A DNA stretch of 44,903 nucleotides from Prevotella sp. (GCA_017475265.1 JAFVFY010000055.1:1-44903), one strand, 5' to 3'; positions 35,133 through 44,447 are shown, counted from the first letter of the stretch. Notes: generated from the letters alone by a model not told the origin. A program made the numbers and translations.

Positions 35133-35220
35133 TATGTAACCAAAAAAAGGTTAGCAGTGACAACCTTTTAACACATAATTCTGTTTGTACCTCCATTTTT
35201 GGTGGCCTTGTACCACCAAA
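35125..35220. promoter_or_regulatory. Repeated TTTGGTGG sites and hairpin upstream of the Fic gene
   Basis: CCACCAAA occurs at 35125-35132 and 35213-35220, and its complement TTTGGTGG at 35198-35205. The last two form a perfect 8-bp inverted repeat with a 7-base gap. Between them, AAAAGGTT (35145-35152) and AACCTTTT (35162-35169) form another inverted repeat. The layout is that of an operator region; the Fic winged helix is one candidate binder. Confidence 0.5.
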
Positions 35221-35280
35221 CGGTGACGATGCGGGTTGGCACCGGGATTGTGCTTCAGTATTTCAAAGAACGCGGTGTTC

Positions 35281-35310
35281 TGGCGGGCTGGCACGGGGCC
35301 TGCCCCTACA
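35281..35310. repeat. GC-rich REP-like element at the end of the fimbrial operon
   Basis: TGGCGGGCTGGCACGGGGCC followed by TGCCCCTACA contains GGGGC-CT-GCCCC and partly complementary flanks. It lies directly beyond the last fimbrial gene. It may be a dispersed repeat that also ends the operon transcript. Confidence 0.5.
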
Positions 35311-35312
35311 CG

Positions 35313-37343
35313 TCACTTCTGCAGGACGACGTTGAACGTGAAGCTGTAGTCGTACTGGCTACCCGTGGGCCCGAGCTTCACGTTGATGGTGAGCGTGGTC
35401 TTGTGGGGTCCCGAAGTGAGGTTGTTGTTCAGTTCGCCGACGAGGCAGTGGTTCGCACTGTCGTAGGTGAAGGCCGTCTTGACGATTTTATTGTTACCCG
35501 ATACGGTGTTGCCGTCGCTGTTCGTCCACGAGACGGAGACGAAGGTCACGTTGGGGTCGCTGAAGTCGAGCCACGTGGCCTCGTTATATTTCTTGACGAA
35601 GGGTTGCAGGATGATGAAGCCGCCGGTGCTGAAGGTGGCGGTGAGGCCGTCGCTGCTCACCACCGAGGCGGGATAGCCGGCAATGGGTACGAAGGCGAGC
35701 GGCTCGATGCGCAGCTGCCAGTCGGTGAGCACGACGGGAATATGTATCCAGTCGTTGCGGCGGATGACGTTGAATCCGCCGTTGTAGCCGCCGTAGGGGC
35801 CGCTGTTGGTGAGGTCGTGGTGGGTGGTCACGCCGTAGCGTATCTCGTCGTCGTACCACGCATTTGTCGTAGGGTCTTGCCGCTGTATCTTGAAGCGCAG
35901 AGATAGCTGGTTCTCGGTAGCGGTATAGGTGCCGTCGCTCTCGTTGACATAGAAGAAGATCGTGCCTGTTCCGTTCGCGGCATTAAGCTCCAAGGGTTGC
36001 GCTGGCGTGAAGGTGAATGACCCTACATCGTCCCTGGCGCCTCCTGGCAGGGTGACGCTTTCCGTCGTCACACCCTCGGTATTCCTCACGTCGCCGGTGA
36101 TGACGAAGTCGCTGAAGGCATACTCAAAGCCTGCATTCAGTTCTCTCAGATAGATTTTCACATAGAAAGTGCCTGTAGTAGATGCACTGTTCAAGGCGTA
36201 CGAGTATGTGGAGATGAAGGCTCCCTGGTTGTAGCGCTCAGGATACAGCCCTGATTCCACCGAAGTACTTGTGCCGTTGCAGACGGTCACCACATCGAAC
36301 TTGCCGCTGTTGGTACCACCCCTGCAGGCTTTGAACGACAGATGGGTAGGCGTAAAGGTAAGTCCGTTCATCGGCTTCACCTGAAGGATGATAGCCGCAT
36401 CATCGTCTTGGGCAGTCACTCTCTCCATAGCCTTGAACTTCTGCAGCTTAGTCGAGACCCCATCTTGCGCCGTAATCTGTCCCGTTGACTCTAACTTCGG
36501 TCCCCACATCAGCTGCGCCTGTGCGAACAGTCCTGCGGGTGCCAAGCTGGCTTTCGGCTGCATGGTGGCATCGTGGAGCGCCCATGTGGCGGTGGCACCA
36601 GTCTCATCGACTGGCTCGGTGACCCACTGTGCCGCCAGGTTGTTTTCCGATGTCAGGTCGTCCTTGCTGAAGAGATAGATGCCGGGACCATTGGTAGAGG
36701 CGAGGTTGAGGGGTTCCACCTCGATACCCTTTATCCTTACCTTCTGCGATGTCTCGTTTTTGAACTCAAACTGTAGTTTTCCTATGACTCGCCATACAGT
36801 GATGATACCAGCGTCTGTCTCTTGATTGGCGGTGACGGTGACAATATTATCCAGTTTGCCTGTCATGGGGATATTTGTCTCACTATAGCCGTTGAATGTG
36901 GGAAATTTTACCGTTCTGTCGAGGTCTATAGTAGCTCCAACAGTATAGCCATCATCATAGTTTGCTGTTGCATATACTTTATAGCTGCCGGGGATTAACG
37001 ATGACGAGGTGACGGTGGCCGATTGCTGATATGGATATGAAGTTCCTTCCACAGCAGTCATTGTCGGTTCGATGCGCTCAATGATATCCACTATCTCGTT
37101 CGATGTGTTACATATGAGTATACGGAAACTGTGCAATTTCTCCCAATCGTGGTCAGGGGCTTCCCAAGGATTGGCGTTGACAGCACGTGTCAGGTTAGGA
37201 TTATTTTCTGGCGTACAGATGGTGATGTGTATGCGCCCCATACCTTCAGGCAGGGGCTGCTCGTTATCAATAATCTCATCGCTCGTGCAGGCGGTAAGCA
37301 GCACGGCGACAATCAGGGTCATATAGTAGAATAGACGTTTCAC
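35313..37343 (-). CDS. Large fimbrillin-like lipoprotein, candidate fimbrial tip subunit
   Basis: This is the last gene of the fimbrial operon and encodes about 676 residues. A lipoprotein signal ends in LLTAC, so the protein is predicted to be lipidated and then exposed after proteolytic maturation, as for other Bacteroidales fimbrillins. The N-terminal part (IHITICTPENNPNLTRAV, then a KLHSFRILICN strand) matches Mfa/Fim-type subunits. The C-terminal half is beta-rich and larger than in stalk subunits, as expected for accessory tip proteins. I prefer the GTG at 37343, which gives MKRLFYYMTLIVAVLLTAC; the frame is also open to a TTG at 37379. The assignment to the tip is an inference from gene order and size. 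Confidence 0.75.
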   Translation of the reverse strand: MKRLFYYMTLIVAVLLTACTSDEIIDNEQPLPEGMGRIHITICTPENNPNLTRAVNANPWEAPDHDWEKLHSFRILICNTSNEIVDIIERIEPTMTAVEGTSYPYQQSATVTSSSLIPGSYKVYATANYDDGYTVGATIDLDRTVKFPTFNGYSETNIPMTGKLDNIVTVTANQETDAGIITVWRVIGKLQFEFKNETSQKVRIKGIEVEPLNLASTNGPGIYLFSKDDLTSENNLAAQWVTEPVDETGATATWALHDATMQPKASLAPAGLFAQAQLMWGPKLESTGQITAQDGVSTKLQKFKAMERVTAQDDDAAIILQVKPMNGLTFTPTHLSFKACRGGTNSGKFDVVTVCNGTSTSVESGLYPERYNQGAFISTYSYALNSASTTGTFYVKIYLRELNAGFEYAFSDFVITGDVRNTEGVTTESVTLPGGARDDVGSFTFTPAQPLELNAANGTGTIFFYVNESDGTYTATENQLSLRFKIQRQDPTTNAWYDDEIRYGVTTHHDLTNSGPYGGYNGGFNVIRRNDWIHIPVVLTDWQLRIEPLAFVPIAGYPASVVSSDGLTATFSTGGFIILQPFVKKYNEATWLDFSDPNVTFVSVSWTNSDGNTVSGNNKIVKTAFTYDSANHCLVGELNNNLTSGPHKTTLTINVKLGPTGSQYDYSFTFNVVLQK

Positions 37344-37426
37344 GATTCTCAATAGTCTATAATCATTTTCGTTATTCAATGTTCAATTGCGGACATACAT
37401 AAAGAAAGTCCCCATGGTGTCCAATC

Positions 37427-38890
37427 TTAAATATAGATAGTAGGATTGTCCACATGCCGCCACTTCTCTTCCTCTATCTTTATCTTGATAGAACCATTTT
37501 CCGAGTTGATACTACCAATAGAGATGCGGTAGATGTTGTTGCGCACGATGCCGTAGTTCATAGGTGTGCCTTCGTTACCAATGGTAGTGGTCTTGTCGAA
37601 AGTAGCCAGTTCGGCAGCGGTCAAGGCGTCATAGGCAGTACTCTTCTCACCTTGGTGGCGTATGAAGTGATAGTAAACGCGGCGCTCGCCGTTGATTTTA
37701 GCACCGTTCCTATAGTAGTAGCCTTCAAAGGCCAGTCCTGTAGCATAATAATAATATGGTGTAGCGGTGCTTATGGTGTTTTCTTTTACATAACCGACGA
37801 TAATGTTGTCCCTACCTTGGATGGAGGTTTTGTAATCTTGCTGTCCGCTCATCGTTACGTTAAGGGAAGAAGTCATGCCGATAACATCGGTTAATGTGTT
37901 GCTCAGGTAGTTGGGATGGCTGCTTGCTGTTTTCGATGAAGTGTTGGGGTCGAGTACCCAGTTTTGTGTTGTCTCATCACGGAGGTATGGAGCTGTGTCA
38001 TCATTAGTACGCTTGATGAGGTACTCACCGTCATTGTTTACGTTGAACGGCATGACGCTGGTGAGCACAAAATGGTCGGTACTGCCCTCTATAGCATACT
38101 CGTAGCCTGAGTGGTCGTAGGTTTCATTATAGGTGGCACCATTCGTCAGCAGGTCGATGCGTGCTGCCATGCGTTCCAAATGTATGTTCTCAAAAATAAA
38201 GGTGAGGCGGTTCTGGCTCTTGTCGTAAGTGGAGTAGTTGAAGGTCAGCACGTCGTCTCTCTCCGAGGTCATGACAAATTTAGTGGCATTGGTGCCTACG
38301 CCCGAATCTGTGTCTTTGTAAACGGTTGTACGAGTCATTTCGCGTAAGGTGGCGAGGTTCGTAACCGTTGCGTCGCCCACGGTAATCTGACTTGTCAGGT
38401 CAGCATTGGCCACGACAATAACGTGATATTGCTGGTCTGACTGCAGACGTGTAGGCATCTCTTGGTCACCAGTAGTGTAGTAAACCTCGTCGGGGTAGTG
38501 AACACCCGTTCGTGGGGTGTAATTTTCGTCGAGGGTGGTCTCGTAGTATGCGACGAAGTCTATTGGTGTGGCCTGAGCCGATTCCGGCGTAGCATTGATG
38601 CCGTTAGTGTTGCGGTAGAAAATGATTGTCACACCGTCAACCTCGTTCTCGCGGGTAACAATGCCCTTTTCGCGCCCGTCACCCTCTTCACCGCCATTGG
38701 GATTGGCACGTGTGGCGGAATTGTTGTCGGCGCTCACCGAAATAATAATATTGATGTATTGGTTCGCATCGCTAATGTCTGACTCACAATCATAGTCTTC
38801 CGTCACCAGTTGGCACGACCATGCCAACAGGGGCAGCAGCATGAGGGCTGTGGCCTTGCGGATGAACTTGAATGACTGTGACAGAAGCAT
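37427..38890 (-). CDS. Fimbrillin-family lipoprotein (Mfa1-like C-terminal domain)
   Basis: This gene encodes about 487 residues, starting at ATG 38890 with a lipoprotein signal ending LLAWSC. The frame is open further to 39190, but that part overlaps the preceding gene out of phase and is low-complexity, so I reject it. Residues ~25-60 are acidic (TEDYDCESDISDANQYINIIISVSA). The C-terminal region (MNYGIVRNNIYRISIGSINSENGSIKIKIEEEKW) is the conserved donor-strand/Mfa1-like end. It is probably a minor or accessory fimbrial subunit. It starts 46 bases after the mfa2-like gene, and a heptamer array fills that gap. Confidence 0.8.
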   Translation of the reverse strand: MLLSQSFKFIRKATALMLLPLLAWSCQLVTEDYDCESDISDANQYINIIISVSADNNSATRANPNGGEEGDGREKGIVTRENEVDGVTIIFYRNTNGINATPESAQATPIDFVAYYETTLDENYTPRTGVHYPDEVYYTTGDQEMPTRLQSDQQYHVIVVANADLTSQITVGDATVTNLATLREMTRTTVYKDTDSGVGTNATKFVMTSERDDVLTFNYSTYDKSQNRLTFIFENIHLERMAARIDLLTNGATYNETYDHSGYEYAIEGSTDHFVLTSVMPFNVNNDGEYLIKRTNDDTAPYLRDETTQNWVLDPNTSSKTASSHPNYLSNTLTDVIGMTSSLNVTMSGQQDYKTSIQGRDNIIVGYVKENTISTATPYYYYATGLAFEGYYYRNGAKINGERRVYYHFIRHQGEKSTAYDALTAAELATFDKTTTIGNEGTPMNYGIVRNNIYRISIGSINSENGSIKIKIEEEKWRHVDNPTIYI

Positions 38891-38896
38891 TGTTGT

Positions 38897-38938
38897 GATT
38901 TGCGATTTACGAATTTTCGATTTCGAATTATGGATTTT
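38897..38938. repeat. Heptamer array (6 units) between two fimbrial genes
   Basis: The units GATTTGC, GATTTAC, GAATTTT, CGATTTC, GAATTAT and GGATTTT run without indels. They end inside the TAA stop of the mfa2-like gene (38937-38939) and lie 6 bases from the next ATG. Confidence 0.85.
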
Positions 38939-40205
38939 AATAGAGCACCTCATGCTGATGGCGGGTAGCCCAGGAAATGATATGTACGTGCGTTCCGAGG
39001 AAGAGCTGTAATTCTTCCACACGTCCGCCTCTGAGGATGAACTGCAGGCGGTAGTCGTATTCGCGGTCGAGGTATTCCTGATAGTGGTAGTAGCGCTCCT
39101 GGTAGGTGCGGCCACTGGCAAGGATATAGGGAAGGTTAAGGCCGAAAATAATCTCACCCGTTTCTTTCTTGCGGATGATGAGCAGGGCATTGCGCGACTT
39201 TGCGATATCTTCCTCGTTGAGCACGGCGTAGCGATCTTCCTCCACCGAGGCGTTCTTGTAGATGAGACGGTTGAACATCAGGTCGTAGTGGGCTGCACTC
39301 TCGCTGACCACATCGCCACTGCCGACGAAGGATGTCGTCCACTGGCGATAGGGTGTGTAGACAATAGTGTCGTTGGGGTTCGAGAGGTTGTTCTGGCAGT
39401 CCAGCTGTGAGTTGTTGTCAATAATCTCCACGGTGTAGTCCTCGTCCAGGACCTGATTGTCGGAAAGGTGGTATCCCTCATTCTCAAGGTCGTAGTTGAG
39501 TTCACGTATGGTGATGTTTAGGTGCTTCGTGTCGCGTATGAGGCTCACGGTGGCGTATGTGGGTTCGTCCTTCACCAGGTGCACCCTTTCCACTCCGCTG
39601 GACTTGATGCTGCCGTCGCGCTGCCATGTGTAGTCGGTCTTGGCAGGAGTGAGCATGGAGGGGTACATGGTCATGGGCATGGAGTCGGCGGGGGTGGTGT
39701 ACGTAGCGAGCGAGTGCCACAGCGTGTCGAGCGGGGCGGCATTGCTCACATAGAAATAGTGGGAGGGCAGGCGGGTGGCGCTGTGGTCGAGGTCGAGGTA
39801 GAACTGCTGCCATTCCGACCCGGTGCTGTTTCCCGTCTGGCGGTACTTGGCACCATTGGCAGAAATGTTGTCCGTCTGGAAGGCCACGGCCATCAGCCGG
39901 TAGTCATGGCCGGGGGCCAGCTCCCCTTCCGTGAAGTGGATATAGCTTCCATACTTGGAGAGCTGGCCCTCACCCATAGACTTAGAGGCGACAAGTCGAT
40001 CCGACTCATCATACACATAGAGCGTGAGGCCGCCGACATGGTCTTTCAGCATGTCTGCCCGCTGAATGTTATAGTCGTAGACGAAGTTGACGTAGAGGCC
40101 TGTCGGACAGTCGTCCCGGTCCTCCATAATCACGTCGCAACTACCTAATGCCATTGCAGCCAGTACGGCCACAAAGCCCTTCTGTATGATGAGTCGAACG
40201 TTCAT
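38937..40205 (-). CDS. mfa2: FimB/Mfa2-family fimbrial anchor lipoprotein
   Basis: This 422-residue protein has a lipoprotein signal ending ALGSC. It carries the family's hallmark N-terminal block EDRDDCPTGLYVNFVYDYNIQRADML followed by HVGGLTLYVYDESDRLV. FimB/Mfa2 proteins sit in the outer membrane, anchor the fimbria and limit its length. The gene lies immediately after the Mfa1-like stalk gene, 35 bases away, as in the P. gingivalis mfa locus. The assignment is to the family; direct orthology to mfa2 is not shown. Confidence 0.9.
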   Translation of the reverse strand: MNVRLIIQKGFVAVLAAMALGSCDVIMEDRDDCPTGLYVNFVYDYNIQRADMLKDHVGGLTLYVYDESDRLVASKSMGEGQLSKYGSYIHFTEGELAPGHDYRLMAVAFQTDNISANGAKYRQTGNSTGSEWQQFYLDLDHSATRLPSHYFYVSNAAPLDTLWHSLATYTTPADSMPMTMYPSMLTPAKTDYTWQRDGSIKSSGVERVHLVKDEPTYATVSLIRDTKHLNITIRELNYDLENEGYHLSDNQVLDEDYTVEIIDNNSQLDCQNNLSNPNDTIVYTPYRQWTTSFVGSGDVVSESAAHYDLMFNRLIYKNASVEEDRYAVLNEEDIAKSRNALLIIRKKETGEIIFGLNLPYILASGRTYQERYYHYQEYLDREYDYRLQFILRGGRVEELQLFLGTHVHIISWATRHQHEVLY

Positions 40206-40240
40206 TGTCGAAAATAGTTTAAAAATGTTTACTTGCTAAA

Positions 40241-42229
40241 TTAGAACTTCACGCTCTGAGTACGGAGTACCCAAGGCAGGATGTGGATATGGGCTGCGAT
40301 GTAGTACTTGGGTTTCGGGTTGTCGTCAGGAGTATCCTTTAAAGTAGCGTCACCGAAGTAGTCAACAGGCTCTGCAGAACCAAGGCCAGTAACCTCGTCG
40401 ATAGTCAGCTGATACCAGTTGTTACGAACGATACCCCAACGGCCAAGCCATGCCGCAGCGCGATCTGCGCCGAAGTTTAATCCTGTTCCAGTCGTACCGA
40501 GTAAGGGATTTGTACCATTTTCAGGATAAATCTTGTCATAGTCGTTTGCGTCCGTAGGATCGGCATCCCAAGGAGTCTCGGTGTCGCCGAAGTGAGAGAT
40601 ACGCATTGTGTAGTAGGCATTGCCTCCTGTGTAAGAATAAGCCTTCAGCTTCAGAGCTTTGACATCATCACGTGTAGAGAGTTCTGCCAAGGCACCTTCA
40701 GTGGTTATAATATTCACTATAGCGTCATAAACGCCACCCGAAGTAATGGCAGTACCATTTTGCTTAATAAAGTCAATCTCTAAGGCGTCCGTCCAGTCAT
40801 GTGAGCCATCGGCATTTCGAGTATCATCTATTTGCACATTGTGCTTCAGTTTAAATTCGATGTTATCTGTTGCAGCAGCACCAGCGTTACGAAGATCACT
40901 TCCATCAGTACCCAGTTGAGTTGTAATTTCAGTTTCGATAGCAGATATCCATGTCGAAATCACACTACCATTGATAGCAACGTCAATATCCTGCTGAATC
41001 TTGTTGGCAGCATCTGTCTTGGCAGTCAGCTTCGTGTCAGCATCGCTACTCACCGTCCAGAATGCGGTACCACCATTCAGCTGAACCTTTACGCCCACGT
41101 ATGTGGTGTTCATCCATGTCTGGTGGTCTTCGTCAAATGTGTTCTCATAAGTATAAACACAATCGTCTATGGCGCTGCCATAGCTACTTACCTGTGCATT
41201 GGCCAGCTCACCAGTTGTGACATCTCTGTCGTAGTTCACGTCCTCTGCCCAGTAAGTACGATAGGCTGCGGTAGGCTTGTGACCAGAATTGAAGAATGCG
41301 GTGTTACCAACAAAACGCCATTTCATGTTGAGGTCAGCGGCAGCCATCTGCGAGTTGAAATAAGGCAGCCAATCTGACTTTACCTGACGGGTGTTGAAAT
41401 ACGTAGTGTTGGTGTTACCCAATCCCCAAGAGAAAGCGGAAGCAGTCAAGGCTGAATTTGTAATAGGATCCTTAACGCTTGCACCCAGTTTTACCTCCAC
41501 CTTAACGGCAGCTCGCTCAACATAAATGCAGGCCGAAGAAGCACCTGATGCATTAGCTTTAGCTTCAGTGTCAAAGATGCAGTCGGAAGGAATCTCTGCC
41601 AATGTTGTCTGCTTATCACTTGTAGGTTCTACAGATCCACCCTGAACACCGTCGCTAAGGGGAACGCTGGTCATGACTAGACCATTGGTCAAATCACCTA
41701 TCTTGGTAAAGATTTGACGGCTGTAGTCCTTAAATGTCTGACCAGGAGTATTATTAGCCGAGAGAGAGTTGGCTGCATTGTTCAGAATGACGTATGCAAA
41801 CAGTTTTTGGTTCGTACCCAGACTGGGGTTGTCGATAGCCTTCACAATGCGCTTGCTGGTTGTGGTAATCTCACCATCGGAACCGTCCTTAGGCACATTA
41901 TCATCCGTTTCCATATGCCAGTCAGAACTTGCCTTGATTTCATTCGTGATGTCATAAGCTTTTACCAGCGTGGCATTAGTTTCTGATGTTCCCTTAAAAA
42001 GCACCAGCTGTCCATCCTTAACGGCATACTCAGCAGCATCGCCGTCTTTCAGATCATCATTAGCTCTGGTATTAGGGTTACCAGGCATTGCGATACCGAT
42101 GGAGATGAAAGAAGTCTGCCCTTCAGCAAACTTGTAGTCATTGCTGACATCAGCAACGTCGTCGCTTGACGAGCATGCACCGAACAGCATACCAGCTGCT
42201 GCAAGTGCGAATAAACTAAATTTTTTCAT
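40241..42229 (-). CDS. mfa1: Mfa1-family major fimbrial subunit
   Basis: This 662-residue protein is the probable stalk subunit. It has a lipoprotein signal ending LFGAC. A likely Arg-protease maturation site follows at NPNTR-AND. The N-terminal domain block is EYAVKDGQLVLFKG, and the C-terminal part includes GRWGIVRNNWYQLTIDEVTGLG, the conserved donor-strand region. Mfa1 of P. gingivalis has about 560 residues, so this one carries extra length in the middle (~370-480), including a Thr/Ala-rich helical stretch. In this class of fimbria, lipidated precursors reach the surface, are cut, and polymerise by strand exchange. It follows the DUF3868 gene by 67 bases. Confidence 0.88.
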   Translation of the reverse strand: MKKFSLFALAAAGMLFGACSSSDDVADVSNDYKFAEGQTSFISIGIAMPGNPNTRANDDLKDGDAAEYAVKDGQLVLFKGTSETNATLVKAYDITNEIKASSDWHMETDDNVPKDGSDGEITTTSKRIVKAIDNPSLGTNQKLFAYVILNNAANSLSANNTPGQTFKDYSRQIFTKIGDLTNGLVMTSVPLSDGVQGGSVEPTSDKQTTLAEIPSDCIFDTEAKANASGASSACIYVERAAVKVEVKLGASVKDPITNSALTASAFSWGLGNTNTTYFNTRQVKSDWLPYFNSQMAAADLNMKWRFVGNTAFFNSGHKPTAAYRTYWAEDVNYDRDVTTGELANAQVSSYGSAIDDCVYTYENTFDEDHQTWMNTTYVGVKVQLNGGTAFWTVSSDADTKLTAKTDAANKIQQDIDVAINGSVISTWISAIETEITTQLGTDGSDLRNAGAAATDNIEFKLKHNVQIDDTRNADGSHDWTDALEIDFIKQNGTAITSGGVYDAIVNIITTEGALAELSTRDDVKALKLKAYSYTGGNAYYTMRISHFGDTETPWDADPTDANDYDKIYPENGTNPLLGTTGTGLNFGADRAAAWLGRWGIVRNNWYQLTIDEVTGLGSAEPVDYFGDATLKDTPDDNPKPKYYIAAHIHILPWVLRTQSVKF

Positions 42230-42296
42230 AAATCTAAAAATTTAAGAAGTTAATAAAAAGTGAATTTAAAATATTGTTTGTTTTTTATAAACGATG

Positions 42297-43766
42297 TTAC
42301 TTTGTCAAAAGTCGGATAGCCTCCCTGTTCTTACTGACGTCGAGGCCTTTTTGTTCTGCCTTCTTTAGCAGTGCTTCTGCGTCGGCGTAGCGTTTCTGTA
42401 TGATGGCTACTGCAGCACGGGTGTTGAGGGCCTCGGCACTGTCGCCGGCTCGCTCCAGCAGTGTCTCTGCCTTGAGTAAATCCCTCTGTCGGATGGCGAT
42501 GTTGGCCAGGTTGAGGTTGGCCACGGGGTCATCGGGATAGATGTTCACGGCCTGCTGCATGGCGCGGTAATACTCCTTGCTCTCAGGCTCCATGGTGTGT
42601 GCCACATCCCAAAGCTCGCGTACTGACAACTGGTAGGGGCGTGTCTTATAGACCTCCTTGGCCTGTTCGAGCGTGAAATCGCTGAAGTTGAAGGATATGT
42701 CATAGTCCGAGCGGCGAAGGCCTGGATAGATGTTCTGTAATAGATAGCGGTATTCGGCTGGATACAAGCGCTTTATCTTCGCTTCCTTCGGGTCGGGCTG
42801 TAACGTCGTGTCATCGATGATGGCAAGGATTTCCTTTTGGTGCGGAAGTGTCTGCTCGTCCATTTTCACCACGGCCTCGCGCAGTCCTATCCAGTTCTCA
42901 GGCGTTGCCTCAGCGGGTGCGAAGACGCTGGCGGGGAGGTTGTAGAGCTTGCTGACATAGTCGGTGAGCGACTTGGCACGGTTCTCGGCCAGCATCTTGT
43001 TATGCTCGTAGGGGCTCTCTGGCGATGCCCATCCGTGGATTTTCACCTCACGCACGGAGACGTTCTTATCGGCCACCATCACGTCGAGTGTGTCGGTAAT
43101 CTTGCGCAGCTCTCGGCGGTTGTTCATGTAGTCGGGCTTCACCTCCCATTTGTTCACGACGAAGGTGATGTATGCTGAGCCGTGGAGGTTACGCTCCTTC
43201 TTCACGTGAGTAGGCACGAGGTCGGTGACGCTGACCAGGTCGTAGGGGTCGGGTGGGGTGGGAGGAGTGAGCGTGGCGAGGAAGGCCTGCTCGTTCTTCA
43301 GCGTGTCACCACATCCGCAGAGGTCACATTCCACGTATAGGTCGGCATCGTCGAACCAGGGCTGGTCTTCTGCAACGTCGTTGTAGTGGTAGGTCTGCGG
43401 AGCCTTGTCGTTGCGACGTATGTTGTCGCAGTTGTCGGCATAGAGCGGGTCGATGCCGTCGCGCTCGAAGACGATGTTCTGCCGCCGCCCACTGACGATG
43501 AGGGTCTTGAGGCGCTGCTCATACTGCCTGTCGGCTGTGCGTATGACGGGGGTGAAGGCACGGTATCTGTTCGAGGGCACGTCGAGGCTGTCGAGGATGA
43601 AGTCCATGTAGACGAACGTACGCTGGTCGTTGCGTGCCACTTGCAGGTTCTGCACCGTGACTTGTGTGTCGGTGCCCTTCTTTTCTCCCGTAAGGCGGAT
43701 GGACTGCTGTGCGGAGAGTGTGCCCGCGAAGGTAAGTAGCAGTGATATAGTAAAGATTTTGTTCAT
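42297..43766 (-). CDS. DUF3868 / OmpA-like protein with C-terminal TPRs, fimbrial locus
   Basis: This 489-residue protein has a signal peptide ending in LSAQ. A DUF3868-type beta domain follows (~20-180). It contains a CxxCxC motif (Cys147, Cys150, Cys152 in ECDLCGCGDT). Next is an OmpA-like peptidoglycan-binding region (~205-290, with VREVKIHGWASPESPYEHNKMLAENRAKSL). The C-terminal third is helical with TPR-like repeats (~395-480, DPVANLNLANIAIRQRDLLKAETLLERAG). Such proteins are encoded beside Mfa-type fimbrial genes in many Bacteroidales and are thought to help assemble or anchor fimbriae in the envelope. It follows the DUF3575 gene by 43 bases. Confidence 0.85.
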   Translation of the reverse strand: MNKIFTISLLLTFAGTLSAQQSIRLTGEKKGTDTQVTVQNLQVARNDQRTFVYMDFILDSLDVPSNRYRAFTPVIRTADRQYEQRLKTLIVSGRRQNIVFERDGIDPLYADNCDNIRRNDKAPQTYHYNDVAEDQPWFDDADLYVECDLCGCGDTLKNEQAFLATLTPPTPPDPYDLVSVTDLVPTHVKKERNLHGSAYITFVVNKWEVKPDYMNNRRELRKITDTLDVMVADKNVSVREVKIHGWASPESPYEHNKMLAENRAKSLTDYVSKLYNLPASVFAPAEATPENWIGLREAVVKMDEQTLPHQKEILAIIDDTTLQPDPKEAKIKRLYPAEYRYLLQNIYPGLRRSDYDISFNFSDFTLEQAKEVYKTRPYQLSVRELWDVAHTMEPESKEYYRAMQQAVNIYPDDPVANLNLANIAIRQRDLLKAETLLERAGDSAEALNTRAAVAIIQKRYADAEALLKKAEQKGLDVSKNREAIRLLTK

Positions 43767-43809
43767 TGTGGTTTTCTTATAGCTCTTATTTAGAACGTAT
43801 TATAGAGGC

Positions 43810-44400
43810 TTAGAAGAAATATAACAGCGAAAGTGCTAGCTTGGTGGGGCCGATGTAGATTTTGTGGCCGTCGTCAATCTTCTTGCCACAGGTGCCACAC
43901 TTGTATTTGTCGTAGTCTATGTAGGCGGCTCCCACACCTAGTGCGGCCTCTATGTTCCAGTGTTTGTGGAGAACCCACTGATAGCCATAGCTCACGCCGC
44001 CTCCGACATACCACCCTTTAAAACGGTGGTCCTGAAGCTCGTCCCACCAGCCGAAGGGCATCTTGATGTTGGCTGCGTTGTACTGGCCTCCGAAAGCATG
44101 GATACCAATGAATGAACCATTGAAACGGTGGCAGAACCAGTGACGCCACTCAGGATTCACCACCCAGTGCTTCAGGAATTTCTCGTCGTTGCCGTGGCCG
44201 AATTTCCACGGATGAAGACCGTAGAACACCTGGAAGGAATGCTTCTTATTCACACCTATCTCCATACCGATGTTTGGAGTGAGGGCGGCATCATACAATA
44301 GATTCGTCTTTAGTGCTACTTGGGCGTTTACAGTGCTTATGTCAAATAAGATAGTGATGGCAAAGACCGCCATCCATTTTAGCTTGTTTAGGTGTATCAT
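43810..44400 (-). CDS. DUF3575 outer-membrane protein, first gene of the fimbrial operon
   Basis: This 196-residue protein has a signal peptide (ending VNAQ). It shows the DUF3575 pattern: ALKTNLLYDAALTPNIGMEIG, then WVVNPEWRHWFCHRFNGSFIGIHAFGGQYN and GWYVGGGVSYGYQWVLHKHWNIEAALGVG. This alternating pattern suggests an outer-membrane beta-barrel ending in an aromatic residue (YFF). A CGTC motif at Cys168-Cys171 lies in a loop. The family travels with Mfa-type fimbrial genes; a usher-like or assembly role is suspected but unproven. The operon promoter is at 44448-44480. Confidence 0.9.
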   Translation of the reverse strand: MIHLNKLKWMAVFAITILFDISTVNAQVALKTNLLYDAALTPNIGMEIGVNKKHSFQVFYGLHPWKFGHGNDEKFLKHWVVNPEWRHWFCHRFNGSFIGIHAFGGQYNAANIKMPFGWWDELQDHRFKGWYVGGGVSYGYQWVLHKHWNIEAALGVGAAYIDYDKYKCGTCGKKIDDGHKIYIGPTKLALSLLYFF

Positions 44401-44447
44401 ATAAGGTTAATACATTGTCTGATTCTTATGATTCTAAATTCGAGTGG

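Noticed and set aside
38891-39190. N-terminal extension of the fimbrillin-family gene
   Set aside because: It overlaps the mfa2-like gene in another frame and lacks a signal peptide. The ATG at 38890 opens a good lipoprotein signal.
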